Origin: CAYRTD01 sp964528675
Lineage (GTDB): Bacteria; Bacteroidota; Bacteroidia; Bacteroidales; GCA-2748055
Assembly: GCA_964528675.1 (NCBI GenBank)
Contig: CAZGTU010000009.1
Location: 32,584 to 96,583 of the forward strand
Length of the DNA stretch: 64,000 nt
Direction: 5' to 3'
The translations under genes were made by a program, and so were the position numbers. Position 1 is the first letter of the stretch. Each line of letters starts with the position of its first letter. Positions 8,118 to 17,900 of the stretch are shown here, piece by piece. Below the pieces are notes generated by a model that was not told the DNA's origin, made no database searches, and saw only the letters and a program-made list of their open reading frames with translations.

Positions 8118-9854
8118 TTAGTTCTTAATAATCTTATATGTTTTCACTGCATTATTTACACCCTGGACTTTAAGAATATACATGCCTCTCTGGATATCAG
8201 CAACCTGAATATTATTCATAGATTCAACGGTTCTGACTGTTTTCATTGTCTGACCCAGGAGATTTATGAGTGTGATTGATTTCACTGCTGATGCATCAGA
8301 AATTTTCACTCTGAGGAGATCCTTTACAAAAGTTGGGTAAACTACAACTTCAGAACCTAATTCTAATTTCGGAATCCCTACCAATTCATCTGCAAGTTTC
8401 AGATATCCAAATACATCTACATCTTTCCATGCATCAGGACTTTTCGCATTCCAGGTAAAAATAGACTCTCTTGGATTTTCCAGGGTGGCATCGTCAGCAT
8501 CACCTACTTGAATATCAAATTTAAGCATCGTTCCTACGGCAATTGCATCAAAATGTGCAGGCTGAAGGGCATCATCTCCGGCATAGAATAATGCCCATGG
8601 AATGATTGCCTCCAGATTATACCCGTCATCAGTTACCTTGGTCGTATATTCAAAGTTAGTGGCATCACCTGCGGCAGTGGCATACCCTCCACCTGTCAGT
8701 AGATTTTCGTTATTTAGTACATTTAAACGAATTTGAGAAGCCGTAATATTATTATAACCGTCTCTTGCATGCTGGGAGGAGTCTACATTAAAGAACAGTT
8801 CGACATTATCAGACTCATGGTTAGTACCTTCAATCAATGCATCATCTTTGGCTGATACAAAGAGGTAGATATTATCCATGTCCCAGAACATCTTATAGTG
8901 ACCGGTGTAATCGGCAGCATTATTCACCTTGTCTGCACCAATAATGACAGTGTCTATTTCGCTGTAATCAACAAGTGCCCAGAAACTTTCGTCATCATTA
9001 CCATCGACAGTTACAGCGGCATCTGATACGTAATGTGCTTCATAGGTTCTTTCGCGACTTAATTCATTTTCACCACCGTTTCCACCACCGCTTACCACAT
9101 CTTTGAGGACCATAAAACCAAATATATCCACATCCTTCCATCCATCAGGACTTCTACCATTCCAGGTAATAATTGACTCTCTCGGATTATCCAGTGTTGC
9201 ATCATCAGCATCACCGACCTGAATGTCAAACTCAACCATGGTTTCTATACCGATGGCGTCGAAATGTGTGGTTTGAAGAGCAGGGTCACCGGCATAGAAC
9301 AATGACCATGGAATGATGGCTTCCAGATCATATCCATCATCAGTTACATTTGTAGTGTATTCAAAGTTCGTAACATCCCCGGCCGCAGTAGCATAACCAC
9401 CTCCGGTGAGAAGGTTTTCATTATTCAATACATTCAGGCGAATCTGGGAAGCAGTAACATTATTATAACCATCCCGGGCATGCTGAGAAGAATCGACATT
9501 AAAAAATACTTCGACATTGTCTGATTCATGATTTGTCCCTTCTACCAGAGCATCATCCATTGCGGTTACAAAAAGATAAATATTGTTCATATCCCAGAAC
9601 ATTTTATACTTGACGGTCAGATCGGCAGCATTATTTATTTTATCTGCTCCAATAATAACGGTATCCACACCGGTATAGTCAATCGTCGACCAAAAAGGCT
9701 CATCTGCAATACCATCAACGGTTACATTTGCATCCACTACCTTATGGACTTCATAAGTTTTCATGCTGCTCTTTTCAGGATATTCCTGGGCATTAGCAGA
9801 GATTCCGGCAACAAAAATTGTTGCTAAAAGCAAGGTAAAAATCTTGTTTTTCAT
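8118..9854 (-). CDS. T9SS-exported surface protein with two tandem CBM9-like domains
   Basis: A 578-residue protein with a signal peptide (cleavage after SANAQ, residue 23), two copies of a CBM9-like beta-sandwich domain (about residues 40-252 and 277-490) and a C-terminal T9SS type A sorting domain (about 500-578, with VVYPTFVKDLLRVK and GMYILKVQGV). Each copy shares VTVDG, KMFWDMxNIYLFV and the segment NHESDNVExFFNVDSSQHAR. A glycine-rich linker (SGGGNGGENE) separates the copies. CBM9 domains bind the ends of glycans and T9SS cargo is anchored at the cell surface. The inferred role is a surface glycan-binding protein placed where SusE/F-type proteins usually sit. It follows susD by 36 bp. 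Confidence 0.88.
   Translation of the reverse strand: MKNKIFTLLLATIFVAGISANAQEYPEKSSMKTYEVHKVVDANVTVDGIADEPFWSTIDYTGVDTVIIGADKINNAADLTVKYKMFWDMNNIYLFVTAMDDALVEGTNHESDNVEVFFNVDSSQHARDGYNNVTASQIRLNVLNNENLLTGGGYATAAGDVTNFEYTTNVTDDGYDLEAIIPWSLFYAGDPALQTTHFDAIGIETMVEFDIQVGDADDATLDNPRESIITWNGRSPDGWKDVDIFGFMVLKDVVSGGGNGGENELSRERTYEAHYVSDAAVTVDGNDDESFWALVDYSEIDTVIIGADKVNNAADYTGHYKMFWDMDNIYLFVSAKDDALIEGTNHESDNVELFFNVDSSQHARDGYNNITASQIRLNVLNNENLLTGGGYATAAGDATNFEYTTKVTDDGYNLEAIIPWALFYAGDDALQPAHFDAIAVGTMLKFDIQVGDADDATLENPRESIFTWNAKSPDAWKDVDVFGYLKLADELVGIPKLELGSEVVVYPTFVKDLLRVKISDASAVKSITLINLLGQTMKTVRTVESMNNIQVADIQRGMYILKVQGVNNAVKTYKIIKN
8394..9735 (-). repeat. Intragenic tandem duplication (711-nt unit) in the CBM9 gene
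   Basis: Equivalent codons in the two domains are offset by 711 nt (237 codons). For example, the VTVDG codons lie around 9721 in the first copy and 9010 in the second. Protein identity between copies is very high over more than 200 residues, with several blocks of 20 or more identical residues, but the DNA differs at many third positions. The duplication is therefore old enough to have drifted silently while the protein stayed constrained. Confidence 0.85.
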
Positions 9855-9890
9855 AATAGTTAAAGTTTAGGTTAATAATAATCGTGTTAT

Positions 9891-11426
9891 TTAGTATCCA
9901 TCGTTTTGGACGAGCTTAGGATTTAGTCTCACTTGCTCTTCAGGTATCGGCCAGTATTTATCGTAAGGATCAGGTAGTACAGGGCCAGAGGTTGAGTTAG
10001 TTACCTTCGAAATCTCTTCTTCAACAATACCCCATCGCTGAATATCATACCAGCGATGCATTTCATAATGAAGCTCCCTCCAGCGTTCTTCCCTGATACT
10101 GTCTCGTAATGCAACTCCTGTTACATTATAGTCCACTGTATCATTTGGAGAATCCACAGGAGCGAAATAGGCTCTTCTCCTTACTTTGTTCATGTATTCG
10201 GCAGCCAAATCATCCTGGCCCAGTGCATTAAGAGCTTCTGCATACATAAGATACACATCTGAAAGTCTCATTGGAATTATATTGGTGGTAAAGCCTGGCT
10301 CCCTGGTTTCCAGAATATTTGGGTTAAAGAACTTTCTTGTGACCGGATGTTTGCGAACAGGAAAACGAACTCCAGTCTTGGTAATAACAATCCTGTCGCC
10401 AATCATTACAACCGATTCATATTTCCTTGGATCTTCGCCCCATCTTTCAAGAGAGTAATCGCTAACAAAAAAGTTGGCAAATAGTGTTTGTTCAACAGGA
10501 CCATGGATTAGTGTAAATTGCTGGAATGTTCCTCCCGTATAGGCGGTTGCCAGACCGTTGGACAAATCAGAATAGTTCCATTCAAGGATAGTTTCTGAAT
10601 TGAATTCATGATTCCCATCATATACATGACGCATAGTATCCATCAGTTCAAAATGCTCACTGTTAATCACAATTTCAAATTGCTCAGCAGCCTGAGCATA
10701 CTTCTCCTGGTATAAATAAGCCTTTCCCAGGTAGCCATATGCAGCATAGATACTTATTCGTCCGGCTTCGGCAGTTTTTCTTGGATCATTTGCAGGTAAT
10801 AGTTCAATGGCCTTTTTATAATCTTCTTCCATCTGTGTATAAATCTTACCGACCGTGGCTCTGGGAGCATAAAACTCATTTTCTGTCTTTGCCACTGTGA
10901 GCAGCAGAGGAACTGAAGGGGCATTTGGATTTTCTGCCGGGTAGGCTTCACTCCATAATGAAGCAAGATGTTGATAAGTAAAGGCACGGATAAAATAGGT
11001 CTGTCCCAGCAAATCATTAATCTTTTCCTGTGTATAGGCATCGGATGGGACTATTATATCCTTATGCTCTATCACATCGTTAGCATCACGAATAACTTCG
11101 TAAAAGCTCCTCCATAATTCATTTAGCCTTGGATTCCTTGTTGTTACAGCATTGGTATTAAATTGATTCCAGTAATCGAAATTTAACCAGTCAAGGTCGG
11201 CTTCATGAGTCATCAAGGCATGCGATTCATGCAAAGCACGACCATATAGAGAATTGTCCTGGAGATTGACATATGCTGAGGCAAGAACGTTTTCTGCATT
11301 AATGGGGTTATTCCAGAAAGTTTCGCCACTAAGGTTACTGGGATCCTCCCGGTATTCATCAATAAATGATTCGGTACATCCGGATCCTACAAATAATAAA
11401 ATGAATAATTTTACTATATTTTTCAT
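9891..11426 (-). CDS. susD: SusD/RagB-family outer-membrane glycan-binding lipoprotein
   Basis: A 511-residue lipoprotein. The signal peptide ends in the lipobox GSGC (Cys17), followed by the characteristic SusD start (FIDEYREDPSNLSGETFW). The body has the helical TPR-like pattern of the RagB/SusD family, including FIRAFTYQHLASLWSEAYP, AAYGYLGKAYLYQEKYAQA, MRLSDVYLMYAEALNALG and the C-terminal IREERWRELHYEMHRWYD. SusD proteins cap the SusC transporter at the cell surface and hand over oligosaccharides. The gene lies 22 bp after susC, as expected for a co-transcribed pair. The C-terminus (PIPEEQVRLNPKLVQNDGY) is the normal family ending, so the protein is complete. Confidence 0.96.
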   Translation of the reverse strand: MKNIVKLFILLFVGSGCTESFIDEYREDPSNLSGETFWNNPINAENVLASAYVNLQDNSLYGRALHESHALMTHEADLDWLNFDYWNQFNTNAVTTRNPRLNELWRSFYEVIRDANDVIEHKDIIVPSDAYTQEKINDLLGQTYFIRAFTYQHLASLWSEAYPAENPNAPSVPLLLTVAKTENEFYAPRATVGKIYTQMEEDYKKAIELLPANDPRKTAEAGRISIYAAYGYLGKAYLYQEKYAQAAEQFEIVINSEHFELMDTMRHVYDGNHEFNSETILEWNYSDLSNGLATAYTGGTFQQFTLIHGPVEQTLFANFFVSDYSLERWGEDPRKYESVVMIGDRIVITKTGVRFPVRKHPVTRKFFNPNILETREPGFTTNIIPMRLSDVYLMYAEALNALGQDDLAAEYMNKVRRRAYFAPVDSPNDTVDYNVTGVALRDSIREERWRELHYEMHRWYDIQRWGIVEEEISKVTNSTSGPVLPDPYDKYWPIPEEQVRLNPKLVQNDGY

Positions 11427-11448
11427 TTCTGATTAATTTTTTTCTGTT

Positions 11449-14400
11449 TTAAAATTCCAACTGAATACCAACGGTATATGATCTGTATTGAGGATAATTA
11501 TCAACCCTATCAACCCCCTGAATTCTGTTCCCAATACTTGAGGTGACAAACTCAGGATCGACACCTGAATAATCTGTAAGAGTCAGTAAATTCAGTCCGC
11601 TGAAATAAATCCTCATGGATTGCACCTGAACTCTGTTTGTCAGAGTCTTGGGCAATGTATAACCAAGCTGAAGATTTTTCAGTCTCAGATAAGAACCATC
11701 TTCCACGAAATAGGAGGAAGGCTTTTTAAAATTTTCATTCTGATCATTAGATGTCAGCCTTGGAACAGACCCGTCGGGATTTTCCTCGCTCCAGGCATCG
11801 AGAACATTTATGGAAGTATTCGCATCTCCATACATTTGATCCGTCCAAACCCTGGTTTCATTGAATATTTCATTACCCAACTGACCTGTCCAGAACATAT
11901 TGAAATCAAAGTTTTTATATTCCAATGTCAGGTTTAGTCCGTAGAACCAATCCGGCCAGGGTGAGCCAATGAAAGTTTGATCCACTTCTGTAACCTGGCC
12001 GTCAGGCGTCATAACTATATTCCCGTTTTCGTCAATTGAGGCAATATCTTTAAATAGAATGTCACCTGGTTTAGTTTGAGCAGACTGGTAAAATCCATCA
12101 GAAGCACCAGAGTTTAAAATGTCCAGTTGTTCCTGTGAATTTATGATTCCATCAGCTACATATCCATAAAATGCGGCAAGAGGATGTCCTTCTTCTGTAC
12201 GACTAATGGTAAAAAAATCGGATGAGGAAGTTAGTATATTAGGTGTTTCCTCTGTTCCATATGTCTCTATTACTTCATTTTTATTGTAGTTTGCGGTCGC
12301 TGAAAGTCTGAAAAACAATTCATTGAAAGTGTTCTGATAATTCAGGGAAAAATCGAAACCATTGTTTTTAACCTCTCCCCTGTTCCCAAGAAAATTTCCA
12401 AAGCCCGTCTGAGTCGGAATATCAATAGGGATTAACATATCTGTAGTGGTTTTGTCATAATAATCTACAGAGCCGTAAATTTTGTTACCCAGAAATGAAA
12501 AGTCAACACCAAAGTTCAACTGTTCAATTTCCTCCCATTTAATTGTATAATTTGGTATCCGGCTCAGGTGCATTCCTTGTAGGAGTGATCCACCAAAGTC
12601 CTGGTATCCCCTGGCTGTGTAATACTGTATATACTGGTACTGACCAATGTTGTCGATACCGGACAGGCCCCATCCTCCCCTGATTTTCAGATCATTGAGC
12701 CAGGCATAGCCTTGCATAGATTGTTCCTGACTAATTCTCCAGCCCAAAGAAAAAGAAGGAAAAAAGCCTGCAGAATAATCGGGACCGAATTTCGCAGAAT
12801 AATCATAGCGGTAATTAGCCTGTAAAAGATATTTATCATCGAAGTCGTAAATCAACCTTCCGAAATATCCGTATTCAGCCCCATAGCCTTTATCCATCTC
12901 TGTAGCGAGAGATTCAGGGTCATCGGTTATATCAGTATCCAGAACATCGGTCGATTTTAATTCAAATACATGAGACCACATCCATGAAGAACTTAAGCTC
13001 TCAGCTTCCATTCCCTGCATCAAGGTAAGGCTATGCCTGCCAAAATCCTTATTAAAAGTGAGGAAGGAGTTCAGTGATTGATTTGAGTTCTCAACTAATT
13101 CATACCTGTATTGGTTTCTAAGATCCTGATTGGTACCATGAACCTGCGGCAAAACGAGGTCTTCATTGTTAGCCCAGAAATATCTGCCGGAAAGATTTGT
13201 TCTCCATTTTAAGCTTTTAAAAGGCTGTAGTTCAACATGCACATTCGCAAATAATTGGTTATTTTTTCTAAAACCATCATATTGCTTAAGTACAGCTACA
13301 GGATTAGCACCGTTCCACTGGGCTTCAAAGGGAGCGTATCCAAATCCTCCTCCGGCAATATTGGTTTCATCATAAACCGGTATCATTGGTAACGCGCGAA
13401 AAACCTGTTTAAAAAGACGATCACCCTGTTGATTGCTTAGTGGTATTTCATCGGAATGGCTAAAATTTATAGATTCCCCGATCAGCAGCCAATCGGTTAT
13501 GTTCAAATCGGAATTAATCTTCAGGTTATATGAGGTGTATTCATTTTCGATTACAGTTCCTGTCTGATCCTGAACATTTCCGGAAATATAATAATTGGCT
13601 TTTTCATCACCTCCCGAGGCAGATAAATAGTAATATTGTAAATTGCCTGTTCTGAGTAATTCATCAGCCCAATCAGTTGAAACATCGAAATCCTGAAGAT
13701 AGTATCCATATTGATCCTGAATAGTTTCTTCGGGTACTTCCCCGTTCCTCAGAGCTGTAATTCGTGCTTCAGCCAATTGATTAGAAGTAATGGGTTCAGG
13801 AAATTCAGGAGTTATATTCCATGAATTATAAGCTCTGAATTTGAAAGAAGTTTTATTTTCAGCTCCTCTTTTGGTAGTTACTATAATGACGCCGTTAGCA
13901 GCATCCTTACCATAAATAGCGGAGGCTGCAGCATCTTTGAGTATGGAAATTGACTCAACATCATCAATACTTCCAATTGGAGCACCTTTAACCCCATCCA
14001 CAACCCATAGAGGATCGGTCGAATTGATAGAATTGATTCCACGTATCTTAATTTCAGCTCCGGCACCTGGTTTTCCTGAAGATTTAGATACCATGACACC
14101 GGCAGCGCGACCCTGAAGCGCTTCTCCAATATTGGTAGTAGCTACTTTCTGCATTTCATCCGCATTAACAGATGAAACTGCTCCGGTCAGGTCGCTTTTT
14201 TTGACGGCTCCGTATCCGATAACAACAACTTCAGACAGTTGCTGTACGTCCTCCGAAAGAGTTACATCTATAACTCCCTGATCGCCAACAACTCTTTCTT
14301 CGTTTAAATAACCGACAAAAGAAAAAACCAATACCGATTCCTCTGAAGGAACTTTTATATTGTATTCTCCCTGTAAATCGGTAATAACGCCCGTTGTTGT

Positions 14401-14565
14401 ACCCTTTACCATCACATTCACCCCGGGTAAAGCCTTTCCGGTCTCATCAGTTACAGTTCCCGTTACATTTAAGTCATCCTGTCCGGATAATGAACTGAAA
14501 GAAATGAAAAACACTGCAACACTCAGGCAGAAGCGTAGTTTTTTCAGTAGAAATTTCAAATTCAT
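11449..14565 (-). CDS. susC: SusC/RagA-family TonB-dependent outer-membrane receptor
   Basis: A 1038-residue protein. It has a signal peptide (about residues 1-29), a carboxypeptidase-regulatory-like domain (about 32-115, GKALPGVNVMVKGTTTGV), a TonB box-like segment before VVVIGYGAVKKSDLTGAVSS, a plug domain (about 120-240, including IKIRGINSINSTDPLWVVDG and ILKDAAASAIYGKDAANGVI) and a 22-strand-type barrel ending in a terminal Phe (YTVGIQLEF). No long N-terminal STN domain is present, so it is a plain transporter rather than a sigma/anti-sigma transducer, consistent with regulation by the adjacent hybrid regulator. It imports oligosaccharides across the outer membrane with SusD using TonB-derived energy. 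Confidence 0.97.
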   Translation of the reverse strand: MNLKFLLKKLRFCLSVAVFFISFSSLSGQDDLNVTGTVTDETGKALPGVNVMVKGTTTGVITDLQGEYNIKVPSEESVLVFSFVGYLNEERVVGDQGVIDVTLSEDVQQLSEVVVIGYGAVKKSDLTGAVSSVNADEMQKVATTNIGEALQGRAAGVMVSKSSGKPGAGAEIKIRGINSINSTDPLWVVDGVKGAPIGSIDDVESISILKDAAASAIYGKDAANGVIIVTTKRGAENKTSFKFRAYNSWNITPEFPEPITSNQLAEARITALRNGEVPEETIQDQYGYYLQDFDVSTDWADELLRTGNLQYYYLSASGGDEKANYYISGNVQDQTGTVIENEYTSYNLKINSDLNITDWLLIGESINFSHSDEIPLSNQQGDRLFKQVFRALPMIPVYDETNIAGGGFGYAPFEAQWNGANPVAVLKQYDGFRKNNQLFANVHVELQPFKSLKWRTNLSGRYFWANNEDLVLPQVHGTNQDLRNQYRYELVENSNQSLNSFLTFNKDFGRHSLTLMQGMEAESLSSSWMWSHVFELKSTDVLDTDITDDPESLATEMDKGYGAEYGYFGRLIYDFDDKYLLQANYRYDYSAKFGPDYSAGFFPSFSLGWRISQEQSMQGYAWLNDLKIRGGWGLSGIDNIGQYQYIQYYTARGYQDFGGSLLQGMHLSRIPNYTIKWEEIEQLNFGVDFSFLGNKIYGSVDYYDKTTTDMLIPIDIPTQTGFGNFLGNRGEVKNNGFDFSLNYQNTFNELFFRLSATANYNKNEVIETYGTEETPNILTSSSDFFTISRTEEGHPLAAFYGYVADGIINSQEQLDILNSGASDGFYQSAQTKPGDILFKDIASIDENGNIVMTPDGQVTEVDQTFIGSPWPDWFYGLNLTLEYKNFDFNMFWTGQLGNEIFNETRVWTDQMYGDANTSINVLDAWSEENPDGSVPRLTSNDQNENFKKPSSYFVEDGSYLRLKNLQLGYTLPKTLTNRVQVQSMRIYFSGLNLLTLTDYSGVDPEFVTSSIGNRIQGVDRVDNYPQYRSYTVGIQLEF

Positions 14566-14599
14566 AGTTAGTATGTGTTAGGTTAGTAATTCATGTCTT

Positions 14600-14710
14600 T
14601 TATAATATGAGTAAAAGTGCAATGACGGTAATTATAATAATTATAAGTACCACCAGGTAAATATTAGCTCGCTTAATTTTTTTTGTATAATGGTGTTCGT
14701 TCTCAGGCAT
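14600..14710 (-). CDS. Small single-pass membrane peptide (36 aa) upstream of susC
   Basis: A 36-codon frame begins at ATG 14710 and ends at TAA 14600-14602, 34 bp before the susC start. The N-terminal 15 residues are polar and basic (MPENEHHYTKKIKRAN), followed by about 20 almost purely aliphatic residues (YLVVLIIIIITVIALLLIL) up to the C-terminus. That is a single transmembrane helix with a cytoplasmic positive-charge anchor. No family is recognised. Position and strand place it as the first gene of the susC transcript. It could be a stability or regulatory micropeptide, or a chance frame in an AT-rich leader. The clean amphipathic design argues for a real product. Confidence 0.55.
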   Translation of the reverse strand: MPENEHHYTKKIKRANIYLVVLIIIIITVIALLLIL

Positions 14711-14812
14711 CACACTCGCTTTTTAAATGCACAGTAAAAATAGGCAGATATCCACCTTCACCTCTGTCACTATTTTCTCAAAACCTAACATTTTATGAAT
14801 GTGGTCTGACAA

Positions 14813-14844
14813 AATATTCTCATTTTATAACAGAATATTCTCAT
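14813..14844. promoter_or_regulatory. Direct repeats 21 bp apart, candidate operator of the hybrid regulator
   Basis: The 11-mer AATATTCTCAT occurs at 14813-14823 and again, identical, at 14834-14844, with start-to-start spacing of 21 bp (two helical turns). It lies about 100-135 bp upstream of the small membrane-peptide gene and between the regulator gene and the susC operon. AraC-type DNA-binding domains of hybrid two-component regulators commonly bind direct repeats on one DNA face. A weak -7-like sequence (TAGGTTTTG, 14779-14787, minus strand) lies just downstream. The operator role is inference. Confidence 0.5.
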
Positions 14845-14940
14845 CCTTCAACCAGGGGGATCTCGTATGTGCCTCTTATACTGCCGCTCGTGTCAAAACA
14901 GCTTACAAAGTAGACATGGATTATAGCAGGGGACAACCTA

Positions 14941-17900
14941 TTATACTTGCATATATTCACTCGGGGATTTGCCATATTTCTCTTTGAAGCATTTGGAAAA
15001 GTAAGAATGATTATTAAATCCTACTTTATACATGACTTCAGAAACAGATAGACCTCTGTCTAAAATAAGTTCAAGGGATTTATTTAAACGCACTGTGCGG
15101 ATAAAATCATGAACCGTCTGGTCAGTAAGAGCTTTTATTTTCCGGTACAATTGGGCCCTGCTCATGCCAAGAGACTTGCAAAGAAGCTTATAATCCAAAT
15201 TTGGATTACTGATATTCTCTTCAATGGTATTCAATAAAGATTCCATGATCTTTTTATCCATGGAATTGAATGTCATTTTATGAAGATTTTGCCGGGGATG
15301 ACTTGAGAATTGTTTCTGGAATTTCTTTCGGGTTTCAACAATATTTTTCACTTTTAAAGAGAGTTCATCGGATTCAAAAGGCTTAAGAATATAATCATCC
15401 GCACCGGTTTCAAAACCACTTAATATATTTGACTTGGAAGTTTTTGCTGTGAGTAAAATAATCATAATATGAGAAGTTTCCTCAGACTCTTTGAGTATTT
15501 TGGTTAATTCTATCCCATCCATTTCGGGCATCATAACATCACAAATTATAATGTCCGGGAGATGCTCTTTGGCCAGTTTTAAACCTTCACAACCGTTATC
15601 TGCTGTATATATGGTAAACTCATTTCTAAACAAGGATTTAATGTATTCCTGCATGTCTTTCTCATCTTCCACAATTAACATGTCGGGTGCATTATTTCTT
15701 AATGGTATCTCGATCTCCTTGTTTTGTAAAGTTTCTTCTGTGCTAAAAAAGTATGATTTAAAAGAATCCTTTTCAATAAGAGATTCCAAAATTGATTCAG
15801 GTGGATACGATTCCTTATTTAAAGGAATTCTTAACTGGAAGCATGTACCTTTATTTAATTCAGAAGACACTTCAATGCTTCCCTGATGGATTCGTGTCAG
15901 AGAATTCGCCAGATACAAACCAATACCGGTTCCTGTATCTGCCGTATGTATCTGATGAAAACGATTAAAAATCAAATCAATCTGATCTTTTGGAATACCT
16001 TTTCCATTATCTTTTACTGATACGATCAATTCCCTGCAAGGAATTTCTTCCATTTCTGACAGGCTTGAACCTTCAGGCTCAAACTTTGCATCAACTGTTA
16101 TGATCCCATGATCATAGGTGTATTTGAAGGCATTGGAGATAATATTATACAGAATCTTTTCAATTTTATCCAGATCGAAATAGCCTGTAGCATTATTTAT
16201 TGAAGCTGAATAAAGGTATTTAATGCTATGTTTCTTTGCCCGATGTTCAAATGATCGTACAATGTTTTCGATAACCAATGAAATATTGCCATATCCGACT
16301 TCCAGTTTCATAAAACCAGCTTCAACTTTTGAAAAATCGAGAATTTGATTTATTAATCGAAGTAATCTCTGAGCATTTTTTTTAACCAGCTCAAGGTGAC
16401 CATTAACCTCCGGGGAGATTCTCATGGACTTTAGAATGTCATTAACAGGAGAAATGATCAGGGTTAAAGGTGTTCTGAATTCATGTGAAATATTAGTGAA
16501 AAACTTTAATTTCATTTGATCAACTTCATGTTCCTTCTTAATAAGAGCCTGTTGCTTCTCAAATTCAAGCTGTTGCATTCTAAGTTCAGATCTCATCTGT
16601 TCTCTCATTCGGATAACCCGGGTAATGAGGTAAACAGAAGTCAGAATAATTACTACATAAACTATGAAAGCTAGGAAACTTTTCCACCAAGGAGGTCTTA
16701 CCGAAATATTTAATGTTCTTCCTTCTTCATTCCATATGCCATCATTATTCGAGGCCATTACCCGGAAAACATAATTGCCGGGCTTAAGATTCGCATAAGA
16801 AGCAGTTCTCTTTGTTCCTGCATAATTCCAGTCTTTCTCGAGCCCTTCCAGCTTATAAGCATATTGATTCTTTTCAGAATGAGAATGGTTCATGGCTGCA
16901 AAATCAATGGAAAAGAAAGACTGCTCCCAATTGAGTACAATATCTGTAACGTAATTTATGTGTTTGTCTATGGGTGAATCAGAAGATTTAAAATCTACAG
17001 ATTCATTTTTAATCCTGAAATCTGTGAATAAAATCTCAGGCTCCTCTCTATTAGAGTATATTTCAGTAGGATCAAAATAATTGAGACCATTGATACCTCC
17101 GAAAAGCATTTTCCCCTCAGCTGTTAAAAAACTGGTAGATGAACTGGTGAAAATTCCATCCGTTTGATCATAGATTATTACAGTAGAGTCAACAGGATGA
17201 AATTTGATAAGAGAGTTTAAAGTACTCAGCCATAGAAATCCTTCCGGATCTTCATTGATGGCTAAAACTGTTTCCGAAGGCAATCCTTTTTGTCCTGAAA
17301 CCAGGTTAAATTCCTCCTTGTCAGGATCGAATAACACCATTCCCATATCTGTGCCAATCCAGAATTTATTTCTTGAATCTATAAAAATCGAAAGGATCTC
17401 ATTGGTCGGCAAATCATATTTATCCTTCCCGGAAAAATAACGTTTTATGGTTCCATCTTCTGTATCAATTCGGGTAAGTCCGCCGTTTTGTATTGCTCCG
17501 GCCCAGATTGTATTGTTCGGCTGGAAAGCAATAGATACAACAGGCACTCCGCGAAGACTATCCCTGTCGAAAAGGAAGTAATGCTCAAAAATCTCTGTAT
17601 ATGGATTAAATTTATCGAAAAATCCTCTTGAAGTTCCGAGCCATGCATGGCCATCGGGATGTAATTTCATTATCCTTATATCATCATCACCAGGATGGTA
17701 CTTGCTATAGTTATTGTCATCCTGGTTAGAGAAATTATCAAATTTGATCTCGTTTTTGTGCTTTTTATGCATCCCTCCTCCCCAGGTACTAAGCCATATG
17801 TTATTAAGCGAATCCTCGAAGAAACCCGTTACACCTCCGATATTCAATCCATATGGGTTTCCGGGTAAGGTTGTATAATTACCCATTAATTTCAAGTCAT

